This document shows, piece after piece, positions 1 through 8,825 of a DNA stretch of 43,666 nucleotides. Origin of the DNA: an uncultured Sphingomonas sp. (GTDB lineage: Bacteria; Pseudomonadota; Alphaproteobacteria; Sphingomonadales; Sphingomonadaceae); the NCBI RefSeq assembly GCF_946477935.1, contig NZ_CAMLAC010000006.1, positions 1 to 43,666 of the forward strand, read 5' to 3'. Each line of letters begins with the position of its first letter. Position 1 is the stretch's first letter. The position numbers and the translations under genes are program-made. The notes beneath the pieces are model-generated. The model was not told the origin of the DNA. It was given only the letters and a program-made list of their open reading frames with translations, and made no database searches.

Positions 1-1160
1 GTCGAATAGAGCGCGTCGAAGTTCAGCCGCCCCTTGGTGAAGCCGGCGCGCACCGCCAGCTGCCAACCGGAAAACTCGCCGTCATATTGCAGGCCGATAT
101 TGCCATATTCCATGTGCCGGCCATCGGCCAGGTCGCGCGTCTGGCTCTGCACCAAGCCCGCCGCGTCGCGGTACTTCAGCGTCACCCCGCGAAAGGCGGG
201 CGAATTGAGCGTGCCGCGGAAGAAGTCGATATACGGGTCCAGCGACACGGACGGATTGCGCGGGTCGGCAACCGGGATCGGCAGGTAGAAGGTGTTGTGG
301 TCGTTCAGGTAATTGACGCTCAGCCGCACCGATCCATTGTCCAGGTCGTGCTTGATGTTGGCGCGGATCTGGCCGCCCCGGTCATTGGCGAAGCCGTTGT
401 CGCGCTGCCCGCCGTCGCGGCGCAGAAAGCCGCCCACCGCATAATAGGTCCGCTCGCCCAGCGGGCCGGACTGCACCGCGTCCAGCCGGTACAGGTCGGT
501 CGTCCCCGCCGTCACCTGCAACTTGCCGCGCGGCGTGTCGGTGCCGGTGACGGTGATGTTGTTGATGATCGCCGCGGCCTGGCTGGCGAAGATCGGCGCG
601 GGGCCGCCGCGCACCACCTCGACCCGCTCGGTCATCAGGTCGTAGCGGTTCAGGCTGTCGCCGCGGAAGAAATTGCCGTTGATGTCGTGGAACAGCGGCA
701 GGCCGTCCTGCTGGAACACCGCATAGCCGTCGTCGGTCGGGATGCCGCGAATGCGGGTGACGTTCTGCACCTCGCCGCCCGTCGCCTCGACCTGGATGCC
801 GGGCAGCTTGCCGAGCAGGTCGGCGAAGTTGAGCGGGGCCAGCCGCCGCACATCGTCCTGCCCCAGCGAATTGACCGCATAGGACACGTCGAAGCGCCGC
901 TGGCGCCGCGCGGAGCCGGTGACGATGATGTCCGCTGCGGACTCGTCCCCTTCGGCCGATGGGCCGGTTCCGGTCTGCGCCGCCGGTGTCTGGGCCGCCG
1001 GTGTCTGCTCTGCTTGTGCCTGCTCCTCTTCCGCCTGCGCTGCGGGCGCGGGGCCGGTCTGCGCCCCGGCGATCGCGGGCGACAGCGCCAGCGACGCGGC
1101 GCCGATCGCAGCGAGGTGGGTGCTGCGCAGCAGCGCGGACTTGGCAGAACGGATCATCAT
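1..1160 (-). CDS. TonB-dependent receptor, partial (C-terminus beyond window start)
   Basis: Minus-strand reading from ATG at 1160: MMIRSAKSALLRSTHLAAIGAASLALSPAIAGAQ... signal peptide, then DIIVTGSARRQRRFDVSYAVNSLGQDDVRRLAPLNFADLLGKLPGIQVEATGGEVQNVTRIRGIPTDDGYAVFQQDGLPLFHDINGNFF (plug domain). Confidence 0.85.
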   Translation of the reverse strand, partial: MMIRSAKSALLRSTHLAAIGAASLALSPAIAGAQTGPAPAAQAEEEQAQAEQTPAAQTPAAQTGTGPSAEGDESAADIIVTGSARRQRRFDVSYAVNSLGQDDVRRLAPLNFADLLGKLPGIQVEATGGEVQNVTRIRGIPTDDGYAVFQQDGLPLFHDINGNFFRGDSLNRYDLMTERVEVVRGGPAPIFASQAAAIINNITVTGTDTPRGKLQVTAGTTDLYRLDAVQSGPLGERTYYAVGGFLRRDGGQRDNGFANDRGGQIRANIKHDLDNGSVRLSVNYLNDHNTFYLPIPVADPRNPSVSLDPYIDFFRGTLNSPAFRGVTLKYRDAAGLVQSQTRDLADGRHMEYGNIGLQYDGEFSGWQLAVRAGFTKGRLNFDALYS

Positions 1161-1293
1161 CTTCCCCCAGGTGTTCGGACCGTCACGGCGTTCGGTGGCG
1201 GCCCCCCTTGCCTGTTACCGCTACAGTTTCATGAAACGGCTGGAAGTTCATCTGAAAATGTCGTCGATTCAGTGGGATGTTGCCCAAATGGCG

Positions 1294-3315
1294 CTATGAC
1301 CCGCGGGTCGTGACGGTCAGCGTACCGCCGCGCAGCAGCGTGGCATGATCGATTCGCCAGCCGCTGAGCGCACGCCCGTCGAAATCGGCGCGCACGATCC
1401 TGCCGCCGCGCGGGCCTGCCCGGCGGATGACCAGCGTCCGGCCATTGCCCAGGTCGATCCGCGCCTGCGCCGCCGCGGGCACCGTCACCACATACCAGGG
1501 CTCGCCCGTCACCAGCGGATACAGCCCCAGCGTCGCAAACACGTACCAGGCGGTCATCCCGCCCGCATCGTCGTCCATCCCGTCGGCAAAGCCCTGCGGC
1601 GCCAGCGCGAAGCTGCGCCCGACGAACGGCACGGCGCGCTTGCCGCTATTGGTATAGGGATGCGCGATCGGCTGCGTCAGGATGGTGCGGACCAGATCGG
1701 CGGTGCGTTGCGGCGCGCCCAGCGCGGCGAACAGCCAGGGGACGTGGATGTCCGGTTCGTTGGTCATGTTGAACAGGTCGGCGTCGAAGAAGTGGCGCAG
1801 CTCGCCCAGGAACGCCTCCCGCCCCACCGTCTCCACCATCCAGTCCAGATCGAACACCGGCGCCCAGCGATATTGCCACAGCGTGCCCTGATACAGCCCG
1901 CGCGCCTTGACCGTGTCGCCGTCCGCGCCGGGCGACTGGAACACTTCGCGCCACATCGGCCGATAGGCGCGCGCCCTGGCCGCGAACGCCTGTGCGGTGC
2001 GCGTGTCGCCCAGGTCGGCGGCAAGCTGCGCGGTGCCCCAGTCGTCATACGCCGCCTCGATCTGCTGGTCGGGCGTTTTCCGCTCCAGCCCGGCACTGTC
2101 CTTCACCATCCCGGCCAGCGCGGCGCGGGCGTCGAAGCCGGTGATGCCCTTGCGGCGCATGTCGAGCAGCGCGATGCCGGCATGTTCGGTGCGCACCGTC
2201 AGGAACGGCTCGTGCATCGTCGCCCATTGCGGCTTGCCGCGCACATACAGGTCGGCGAGCGAGCGTGCGATATCCGCGCTGCGGCCGCGTTGCAGCAGCG
2301 CGAGCAGCGGCATCTGCGTGCGGTAATTGTCCCATAGCGACCAACTGGCATAGCGCGTCTCGCCGGGGGCGGAGCGCGCGATGCTGCCGTCATTCTCGCG
2401 GTGGCGCCCGTCCGGATCGTCGATCGCCACCGGCGTCTGGTACACGCGGAACAGCGATGTGTAGAACAGCGCGCGCTCGTTTCGCGTGCCGGTCAGCGTC
2501 ACTCCGCCCAACACCCGGTTCCACGCCGCGCGCGTCCCCGCCGCCACGCTGGCGAAGTCGCGCGTGCCCAGTTCGCGGTCGCGCACCATCGCCGCGCCTG
2601 CGGTGTCGACCGTCGACAGCCCAGTCCGCACCTCCACCGCATCGCCTGCACGCACCGCGATGGGGAAGGCCAGCACGTCGCCTTCGCGCGTCGCCTCGCC
2701 GTGGAGCGGGCGGCCGTTCAGCGTGACCCGGCTCGCGGTGAACAGGCGGTACTGCCCCTGGTCGCACACCGTTCCCGCCACCAGTTCGGCGCGCAGGTCG
2801 TCGCTGCCTGTTTCGCGCCAGTCTGCCGCGATCCGCTTGGCATAGGCGTGGCGCGGATCCAGGCGCAGCACCACCGTGCCGGCACGCGGCACCGTGAAGC
2901 GCAGCAGCCCGCCGCCGCGCGTCGCGGTCGCATCGGCGAGGATGCCGTCATCATATCGCACGCTGTAACGGCCCGCCTGCGTCGTCTCGCTGCGCTTGTC
3001 CATCGTAGCGGTCCCGGTCGCACCGGCGCGGCGCAGCGAGACCAGCAGATCGCCACCACCGCCGCCGCACCCAACGCCGACACCACGCGTATGGGAGAAG
3101 CCGCGCAGCCGCGTCGCGGCATGATCATAGCCCGCATGATTGGTGGGATCGGTATCCGGCCCCAGCTGCACCATCCCAAAGGGGGCCACTGCCGCAGGCG
3201 ACAGTTGGCCATAATCCGCAAGGGTTCCTACAAACGGATCGACCAGATCGGCAGGGGTGCTGTCGGCGAAAGCTGGCGTGCTGATGAGAAGGAGGGGCAC
3301 TGCTAGGTATCTCAT
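1294..3315 (-). CDS. GH92 family glycoside hydrolase (alpha-1,2-mannosidase-like), exported
   Basis: 673 aa; signal peptide; VDPFVGT...GMVQLGPDT...GYDHAATRLRGFSHTRGVGVG, SLWDNYRTQMPLL, GMDDDAGGMTAWYVFATLGLYPL typical of GH92. Confidence 0.9.
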   Translation of the reverse strand: MRYLAVPLLLISTPAFADSTPADLVDPFVGTLADYGQLSPAAVAPFGMVQLGPDTDPTNHAGYDHAATRLRGFSHTRGVGVGCGGGGGDLLVSLRRAGATGTATMDKRSETTQAGRYSVRYDDGILADATATRGGGLLRFTVPRAGTVVLRLDPRHAYAKRIAADWRETGSDDLRAELVAGTVCDQGQYRLFTASRVTLNGRPLHGEATREGDVLAFPIAVRAGDAVEVRTGLSTVDTAGAAMVRDRELGTRDFASVAAGTRAAWNRVLGGVTLTGTRNERALFYTSLFRVYQTPVAIDDPDGRHRENDGSIARSAPGETRYASWSLWDNYRTQMPLLALLQRGRSADIARSLADLYVRGKPQWATMHEPFLTVRTEHAGIALLDMRRKGITGFDARAALAGMVKDSAGLERKTPDQQIEAAYDDWGTAQLAADLGDTRTAQAFAARARAYRPMWREVFQSPGADGDTVKARGLYQGTLWQYRWAPVFDLDWMVETVGREAFLGELRHFFDADLFNMTNEPDIHVPWLFAALGAPQRTADLVRTILTQPIAHPYTNSGKRAVPFVGRSFALAPQGFADGMDDDAGGMTAWYVFATLGLYPLVTGEPWYVVTVPAAAQARIDLGNGRTLVIRRAGPRGGRIVRADFDGRALSGWRIDHATLLRGGTLTVTTRGS

Positions 3316-3466
3316 GAGCTGTACGTGCCTTTTGTGGCTTCAACCGGGTTGGTACGGTCGCTGTTGGGTGACCGCAATTTTTTAGCCTATCATAATGACA
3401 TAATGTCACGGGCCTTTTGCTGTTTTCTGAATGCAAGACGATGCCCTGCTCCACGACGGCAATCAT

Positions 3467-3532
3467 GACCCAAAACCAGACATTCGCACCCTTCCTTCCC
3501 CTACGTCCCCCAACTTCAGACGCTTGTTCATC
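3467..3532. repeat. Dispersed ~61-bp intergenic element, copy 1
   Basis: GACCCAAAACCAGACATTCGCACCCTTCCTTCCCCTACGTCCCCCAACTTCAGACGCTTGTTCATC (66 nt). Confidence 0.7.
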
Positions 3533-3639
3533 TTCGCGTTGCGAAAACTTTGCGGCCGATGAACTGCCCTGATGGCGGTAACGAGGATCAGACACGCATA
3601 TCGGCGGCGAGAGGGCGTCAAAGCGGGGAACACGCCACG

Positions 3640-3913
3640 ATGAGCAAGGAGGCGCTTAACCCCGAATTGCAGGCCGCACTCGACAAGCGCGCCGCTTTAC
3701 GGAGGACCGCGTAGAAACGGCGGAAATCCTAGAAGCTTTGGCTGAGGCTGGGCTACAGGCTGGCCTGGGTTATACCGCCCGATCGAAAAGCCGGTCATGC
3801 TTCGCATCGATGCTGACGTGGTCGCCTCGTTCAAGGAGCATGCCCAAGAGCGGGGATATCGGACCGAGCTCAACCGTGTGCTGCGCAGCTATGTGCTGGA
3901 TGCACAGCCATGA
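3640..3913 (+). pseudogene. BrnA-like / DUF4415-type antitoxin remnant, two frameshifts
   Basis: Three frames read in succession: MSKEALNPELQAALDKRAAL / TEDRVETAEILEALAEAGLQAGLGYT / EKPVMLRIDADVVASFKEHAQERGYRTELNRVLRSYVLDAQP*. The last block matches the BrnA-type RHH motif. Confidence 0.6.
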
Positions 3914-4079
3914 CACGGGGTTACGACACCCTCTTTCCCGCAAGCGCGTGCAACGTGCGCAACGGTGCCCATATGGGCCGGTTCGTACGGCACTACACAC
4001 CAGTCCCATAACAATCGCTATTGCGACACGGTTGCAGTTATCTCGCAGGGTTTGTATCCGCCCCGAAAGGGGAATTGGT

Positions 4080-6212
4080 ATGAAGCTCGTACTCAGCACT
4101 GTTGCAGCGACCCTCATCTCGGTTACCGGCGCAAGCGCACAGGAAACACGGGATGGTGGCGAACCATCAGACAGCCGCCGCGAAGACATCGTCGTAACGG
4201 CCGCGCGGACAAACCTGCCCGCCAGTGCCCTGCCGCTGACGGTGGATGTGATCGATCGCGAGACCCTGTCACGTCAGGTCGCGGTGTCCGGATCGGTGGT
4301 CGACGCGGTGTCGGCACTGCTGCCCGCCTTCTCGCCCACGCGAGAGAAGATCACCGGCGTCGGGGAGACGTTGCGTGGTCGCTCACCGCTCTATGCTATC
4401 AACGGCATCCCGCAGACGACGCCGATCCGCGATGGTGCGCGTGACGGCTATACGATCGATCCGTTCTTCATCGACCGTATCGAGGTCATCTACGGCTCCA
4501 ACGCGCTTCAGGGGATCGGGGCGACGGGCGGGGTCGTCAACCAAGTCACGGTGCGCGCCCCCAAGGAAAATGGCTGGAGCGGTCGAACGCTTCTTCAGGG
4601 CAACAGCGGCGACGACTTCTCGGGTGCTTCACTTGGCGGCAAGGTCGCCGGCGTCGTCAATCTTCGTAGCGGACGGTTCGACGCCACCGGCGGCATCGCT
4701 TTCGAACGACGCGGAGCATTTCTGGACGGCCGCGGGAGGCGCATCGGCTATGATGGCAACCAAAGCGAGATACAGGACACCGATACGCTGTCCTTCTTCG
4801 GTCGCGTTGGCGTTGATGTGTCGGATACCGCCCGGTTCGAGGTCATCGCCAACCGCTTCCGGCTGCAAGGCAACAACCATTATGTCCCGGTAGAGGGAAG
4901 CCGTGCACGTGGCATCCCCGCGACGACCCGCCGCGGCGGAACGCCGGGACAGCCCTCCACCGGTGTCGCGCAGATGGTGTCGGCATCGCTGACGGACAGC
5001 GATCTCGCAGGCGGCGCGTTTACGTTGCTGGGCTTCTACAATCGCACGAGCGACACGTTCGCGGGCGGCATCCTCGCGACCTTCCAGGATGCGCGGATCG
5101 CACCGGTCGGCACACTGTTCGAGCAGTCACGCAACGTGTCGCGCAAACTGGGCGGCAAGGTGAGCTACGAGCGCGCCGTTCCCGGTTTGGAGGCGCTGAC
5201 GCTTACCGCAGGGTTTGACGCACTGTTCGACCGCACTGCGCAGACATTGGTGCAGACGGATCGGGTATGGGTGCCGCAGACCGATTTCCGCAGCCTCGCC
5301 CCGTTTGGTCAGGCCAACCTCAAATTGTTCGACGGCATCGTCCGGCTGGCGGGCGGCGTGCGGTACGAGAATGTGCGGCTCGATGTGCCCGACTATACGA
5401 CGCTGGCGACATCCGGGTCGCGCTTCGTCACCGGCGGCACGCCGGCGTTCGACCGTGCCTTGTGGAACGGCGGCGTCGTGCTGGAGCCGATGAAGGGCAT
5501 CCGTGCCTATGGCAGCTATGCGGAAGGATATACGATCGCCGACATCGGCCGGGTGCTGCGCGCGGTCAGCCAGCCGAACGTGCGGATCGACGATTTCCTC
5601 GACCTGACGCCCGTCATCTCGAACAACCGCGAGGTGGGCGTCGAGGTGACGCAGGGGCCGCTCGTCGCCAGCGCAACCTACTATTGGTCGTCGAGCGAGG
5701 CTGGACAGGTGCTGGTCCGCAATGACGACGGCATCTTCAACGTCAACCGCCAGCCCGTCGATATCGAGGGGCTGGAACTGAACCTCGACGTACGCCTGCC
5801 GCTGCCCGGCCTGAAAGTCGGAACCGGCTACAGCCACGTCACCGGTCGGACGGACACCAATGCCGACGGTAGGTTCGACGCCGATCTCGACGGCGCCAAC
5901 ATCTCGCCCGATCGCCTGAACCTCAATCTGGACTACGGCAGCGGCCGCTTCAGCGCGCGTGCGCAGGGGCGCTGGTATCTCTCGCGTCGGTTCCAGGGGC
6001 AGCCGATCGCCAACGATTTCGTCGGCTACCGCTTGTTCGACGCCTATGTCGCCTACGAGCTGCCGGTTGGCCGGGTGATGCTGAGCGTCCAGAACCTGGG
6101 CAGTACCGACTACGTCACCTATTACAGCGATACACAGGGGCCGACCGACAATGCCCGCTTCTACACCGGGCGGGGCCGCAATTTCACGCTGAGCTGGCAA
6201 GCTGGTTTCTGA
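4080..6212 (+). CDS. TonB-dependent receptor (siderophore type)
   Basis: ORF 3738..6212 with likely start at ATG 4080 (MKLVLSTVAATLISVTGASAQ); EDIVVTAARTNLPASALPLTVDVIDRETLSRQ; ends in ...RNFTLSWQAGF. Confidence 0.9.
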   Translation: MKLVLSTVAATLISVTGASAQETRDGGEPSDSRREDIVVTAARTNLPASALPLTVDVIDRETLSRQVAVSGSVVDAVSALLPAFSPTREKITGVGETLRGRSPLYAINGIPQTTPIRDGARDGYTIDPFFIDRIEVIYGSNALQGIGATGGVVNQVTVRAPKENGWSGRTLLQGNSGDDFSGASLGGKVAGVVNLRSGRFDATGGIAFERRGAFLDGRGRRIGYDGNQSEIQDTDTLSFFGRVGVDVSDTARFEVIANRFRLQGNNHYVPVEGSRARGIPATTRRGGTPGQPSTGVAQMVSASLTDSDLAGGAFTLLGFYNRTSDTFAGGILATFQDARIAPVGTLFEQSRNVSRKLGGKVSYERAVPGLEALTLTAGFDALFDRTAQTLVQTDRVWVPQTDFRSLAPFGQANLKLFDGIVRLAGGVRYENVRLDVPDYTTLATSGSRFVTGGTPAFDRALWNGGVVLEPMKGIRAYGSYAEGYTIADIGRVLRAVSQPNVRIDDFLDLTPVISNNREVGVEVTQGPLVASATYYWSSSEAGQVLVRNDDGIFNVNRQPVDIEGLELNLDVRLPLPGLKVGTGYSHVTGRTDTNADGRFDADLDGANISPDRLNLNLDYGSGRFSARAQGRWYLSRRFQGQPIANDFVGYRLFDAYVAYELPVGRVMLSVQNLGSTDYVTYYSDTQGPTDNARFYTGRGRNFTLSWQAGF

Positions 6213-7273
6213 TGCGCACGCTATCGCTGCTTCATCGCTGGATCGGTGCGATCGGCGGCCTGTTGCTGGCCATGCTGGGGCTGACGGGAACACTGTTGGT
6301 ATGGCGAGACGACCTGACGTTCGTGACGCATGCCGGCGATCCCGTCCGTCCCGATCTCGCGACCCTGGCGCGGATCGCGACGACGCTAGCGGAGGGACCA
6401 CGACCGGTCGACCGCATCACCTTTGCCGGCGATGGCTTGGGCGTCCATCAGGTCATCTTCGCGGACGGTGGCGGCGCCTATCTGAGCCAGGCTGGTGAGA
6501 CGGTCGCGCGTTGGTCCTCATCGTGGCAGCGGCCTGAGCTATGGATGTTCGACCTGCACCATCGGCTATTGATCGGCGATGTGGGCGAAGCCGTAACGGG
6601 CGTCGCCGGGCTGGTCGGTCTGCTGTTCGTCGTTACGGGGATCATCCTGTGGTGGCGAACGCGCGGGCGCTTTCGCCTTCGGCTCTGGCCGGCGACGATG
6701 AAGCCGGGCGCGATCGTGCATCACCATCGCAACATGGGTGTCGTAACCGCCCCGCTGCTGATCGTGTCGCTGGTGACGGGGGCGCTGATGGTCTTTCCTG
6801 CACTCGGTGGCCCGCTGCTGGCGGAATCACGTCCGCGACCGCCAAGCCTCGCCTTGGCCCAGGAGGGGTGTGCTCGCCCGAACCTGACGCCGCTGCTCAT
6901 CACGGCCGCCAGCATGTTTCCCAGTGCTGAAGTTCGCCGCCTGCAATGGCCGCAAAAGACAGGCGCCCCCCTCGTGCTGCGACTTCGCCAATCGTTCGAA
7001 TGGACACTCAATGGGCGAACATTCGTTTATGCTGATCCGTCCACGCTCGCGATTGTCGGCCTCGCCCATCCGGCGACGGGTGACGCTGCGGCCTCCATCC
7101 GCGAGAAGCTCTATCCGGTCCATGCTGCCAAGACTGGCGGTATCCTATGGAAACTGGCGATGAGTGTCTCCGGCCTTGCGCTAGCACTGCTCGGTAGCCT
7201 TGCCGTTTACGGGTTCTGGCGAACGCAGTGGAATATCGGTCAGGCAAAACGCAGGAAGTGGAGAAGACGCTGA
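6212..7273 (+). CDS. PepSY-associated TM helix domain protein
   Basis: 353 aa; MRTLSLLHRWIGAIGGLLLAMLGLTGTLLVWRDDL, HHRNMGVVTAPLLIVSLVTGALMVF; start overlaps the TBDT stop (TGATG). Confidence 0.85.
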   Translation: MRTLSLLHRWIGAIGGLLLAMLGLTGTLLVWRDDLTFVTHAGDPVRPDLATLARIATTLAEGPRPVDRITFAGDGLGVHQVIFADGGGAYLSQAGETVARWSSSWQRPELWMFDLHHRLLIGDVGEAVTGVAGLVGLLFVVTGIILWWRTRGRFRLRLWPATMKPGAIVHHHRNMGVVTAPLLIVSLVTGALMVFPALGGPLLAESRPRPPSLALAQEGCARPNLTPLLITAASMFPSAEVRRLQWPQKTGAPLVLRLRQSFEWTLNGRTFVYADPSTLAIVGLAHPATGDAAASIREKLYPVHAAKTGGILWKLAMSVSGLALALLGSLAVYGFWRTQWNIGQAKRRKWRRR

Positions 7274-7335
7274 CACGTTGTCGGCCTGCTGCATACCACC
7301 GGCATCACGATCCTACGCTTGCCAGACTAACGAAC

Positions 7336-7396
7336 GACCCAGTAGCAGACATTCTGTGTCTTTTACGCGCTGCCCAACTTCGGACGTCCGTTCATC
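7336..7396. repeat. Dispersed ~61-bp intergenic element, copy 2
   Basis: GACCCAGTAGCAGACATTCTGTGTCTTTTACGCGCTGCCCAACTTCGGACGTCCGTTCATC (61 nt). Confidence 0.8.
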
Positions 7397-7471
7397 TTAA
7401 AAAATGAAACGCGCTCCGCGTTACAAAAAGCCGTGGTGCAATCTGCTGTGTGTCGTACGATAAAAATATGG

Positions 7472-7497
7472 GATGCGCCCGCGATTGCGGGCGCATC
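7472..7497 (-). terminator. Hairpin, likely Rho-independent terminator of the entericidin-like gene
   Basis: Perfect 11-bp stem GATGCGCCCGC-GATT-GCGGGCGCATC; on the minus strand followed by CCATATTTTTATC. Confidence 0.6.
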
Positions 7498-7504
7498 GTT
7501 TCAC

Positions 7505-7648
7505 CTATCTCTTCTTGTTTTCGCCCGATGCGTCCGACACCGCCGAGCCTGCGGATTTCAGGTCTTTGCCTGCACCGTTTACCGTATTGCATGCGCTCAG
7601 CGAGACGATGGTCGCCAGCATGAGGCTCAATCCCAGTTTCTTGCTCAT
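7505..7648 (-). CDS. Entericidin A/B-family small lipoprotein (47 aa, absent from ORF track)
   Basis: MSKKLGLSLMLATIVSLSACNTVNGAGKDLKSAGSAVSDASGENKKR*; lipobox LSAC and CNTVNGAGKDLKSAG signature. Confidence 0.85.
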   Translation of the reverse strand: MSKKLGLSLMLATIVSLSACNTVNGAGKDLKSAGSAVSDASGENKKR

Positions 7649-7720
7649 CAATCTGCCCTTTCATTGATCTGTTGAAGGTGGGATGTGGCGGACCCGGTAC
7701 GCTGGCTCCGCCACCAACAC

Positions 7721-8601
7721 TCAGCGCAGCTTGCGGCGGGTGGCCGCCGTCGCACCGAAGCCTGCTGCTCCGGCGCCGACGAGCAGCGCCAGCACCAGCA
7801 CGAAGGACGTGCCTGCAGCCGCGCCCGCAGCCTTGTCGGTCGCCGACTTGGCAGTGGCGACCGCCTGATCCTTGGTGCGAACGAACTGCTGTTTGGCCCG
7901 CGTCACCTGCGCCTGCGCTTCGGAACGGCTGATCTTGCGCTGCGCCGCAACGATGTCGACGATCCGGCTTTCCGCCTGCTGGCCTTCTGCACCGCCGCGC
8001 GCGAGGGCCGGCAGTTCCTTGGCGATTTCCTTCTGCGCCTGCTCCACGGTCATCTGCGCAGGGTCGCTAGGCGCATCGGACAGATAGGCCGCGGCTTCAC
8101 TGCGGACATCGGACGGATCAATGCCGGCCACGGAGGCAGCGGCCGGGGCCGCGGCACCAACGGTGCTGCCGGCCGCCCCGGCAACCGAGCCGACGGTGCG
8201 GAATGCGCCACCGATGATGCCCCCGACCGCCGAGGTGAGCAGGTAGAGCGTCAGGATCAGCGTCACGCCCCAGACGACCAGGCCATGGACCAACGCATCG
8301 AACCGCTCATGCACCCGAGCGACGCGTGCCGCAGCGTAGCCGCCAGCCCCAGCGCCAGGACCGTGGTGATCAGCCAGAAGATGCCGGCACCAATTCCGAA
8401 GCCCGCCGCACCGGGCGTTGTCCCCTGGACCGGATCAACCATGATCAAGCCAATGCCCGCACCCAGGATGCCAAGCACGAGCTGCACTGCGACCGCAATG
8501 ACGACGCCCGCAAAGATCGCGCCCCAGGAAAGCCGGGTCGGCGTCTTGCCCAGATATGCCTCATCGACCGGCAAGACGCCGGTGGTAACCTTGGTAGCCA
8601 T
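7721..8601 (-). pseudogene. PhnA-like / conserved membrane protein, split by a 1-nt frameshift (two ORFs 8263..8601 and 7721..8314)
   Basis: First frame MATKVTTGVLPVDEAYLGKTPTRLSWGAIFAGVVIAVAVQLVLGILGAGIGL...IFWLITTVLALG; second frame GGYAAARVARVHERFDALVHGLVVWGVTLILTLYLLTSAVGGIIGG. Adding one G to the GGGG run (minus strand; CCCC at 8347-8350) restores one frame. Confidence 0.75.
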
Positions 8602-8636
8602 ACTTACTCCTGTTTGAACGATCGATCGCCGGGCGC

Positions 8637-8825
8637 TCAGCGCGGTGATCGCGATTCCTTCTGCTCACTTTTGGCGGCCTGCTTCTCGGCGGTGCCCTGT
8701 GCCTCTGCCGCATCGTCGCCGATCAGTTTGCCGATCGCTTCATGGACGGAGGCCTTGGTCTCGCGAACGCTGGCGGCCTTCGCATCGCCGGACGGCTGGT
8801 CGTCGGAGGTGCGCCGCTTGGTCAT
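8637..8825 (-). CDS. CsbD-like small stress protein
   Basis: 62 aa; KASVHEAIGKLIGDDAAEAQGTAEKQAAK; ATGA overlap with the upstream PAS-LuxR gene. Confidence 0.7.
   Translation of the reverse strand: MTKRRTSDDQPSGDAKAASVRETKASVHEAIGKLIGDDAAEAQGTAEKQAAKSEQKESRSPR

Noticed and set aside
87-1313. 408-aa plus-strand ORF
   Set aside because: Antisense to a clear TBDT; composition is the usual high-GC shadow ORF.
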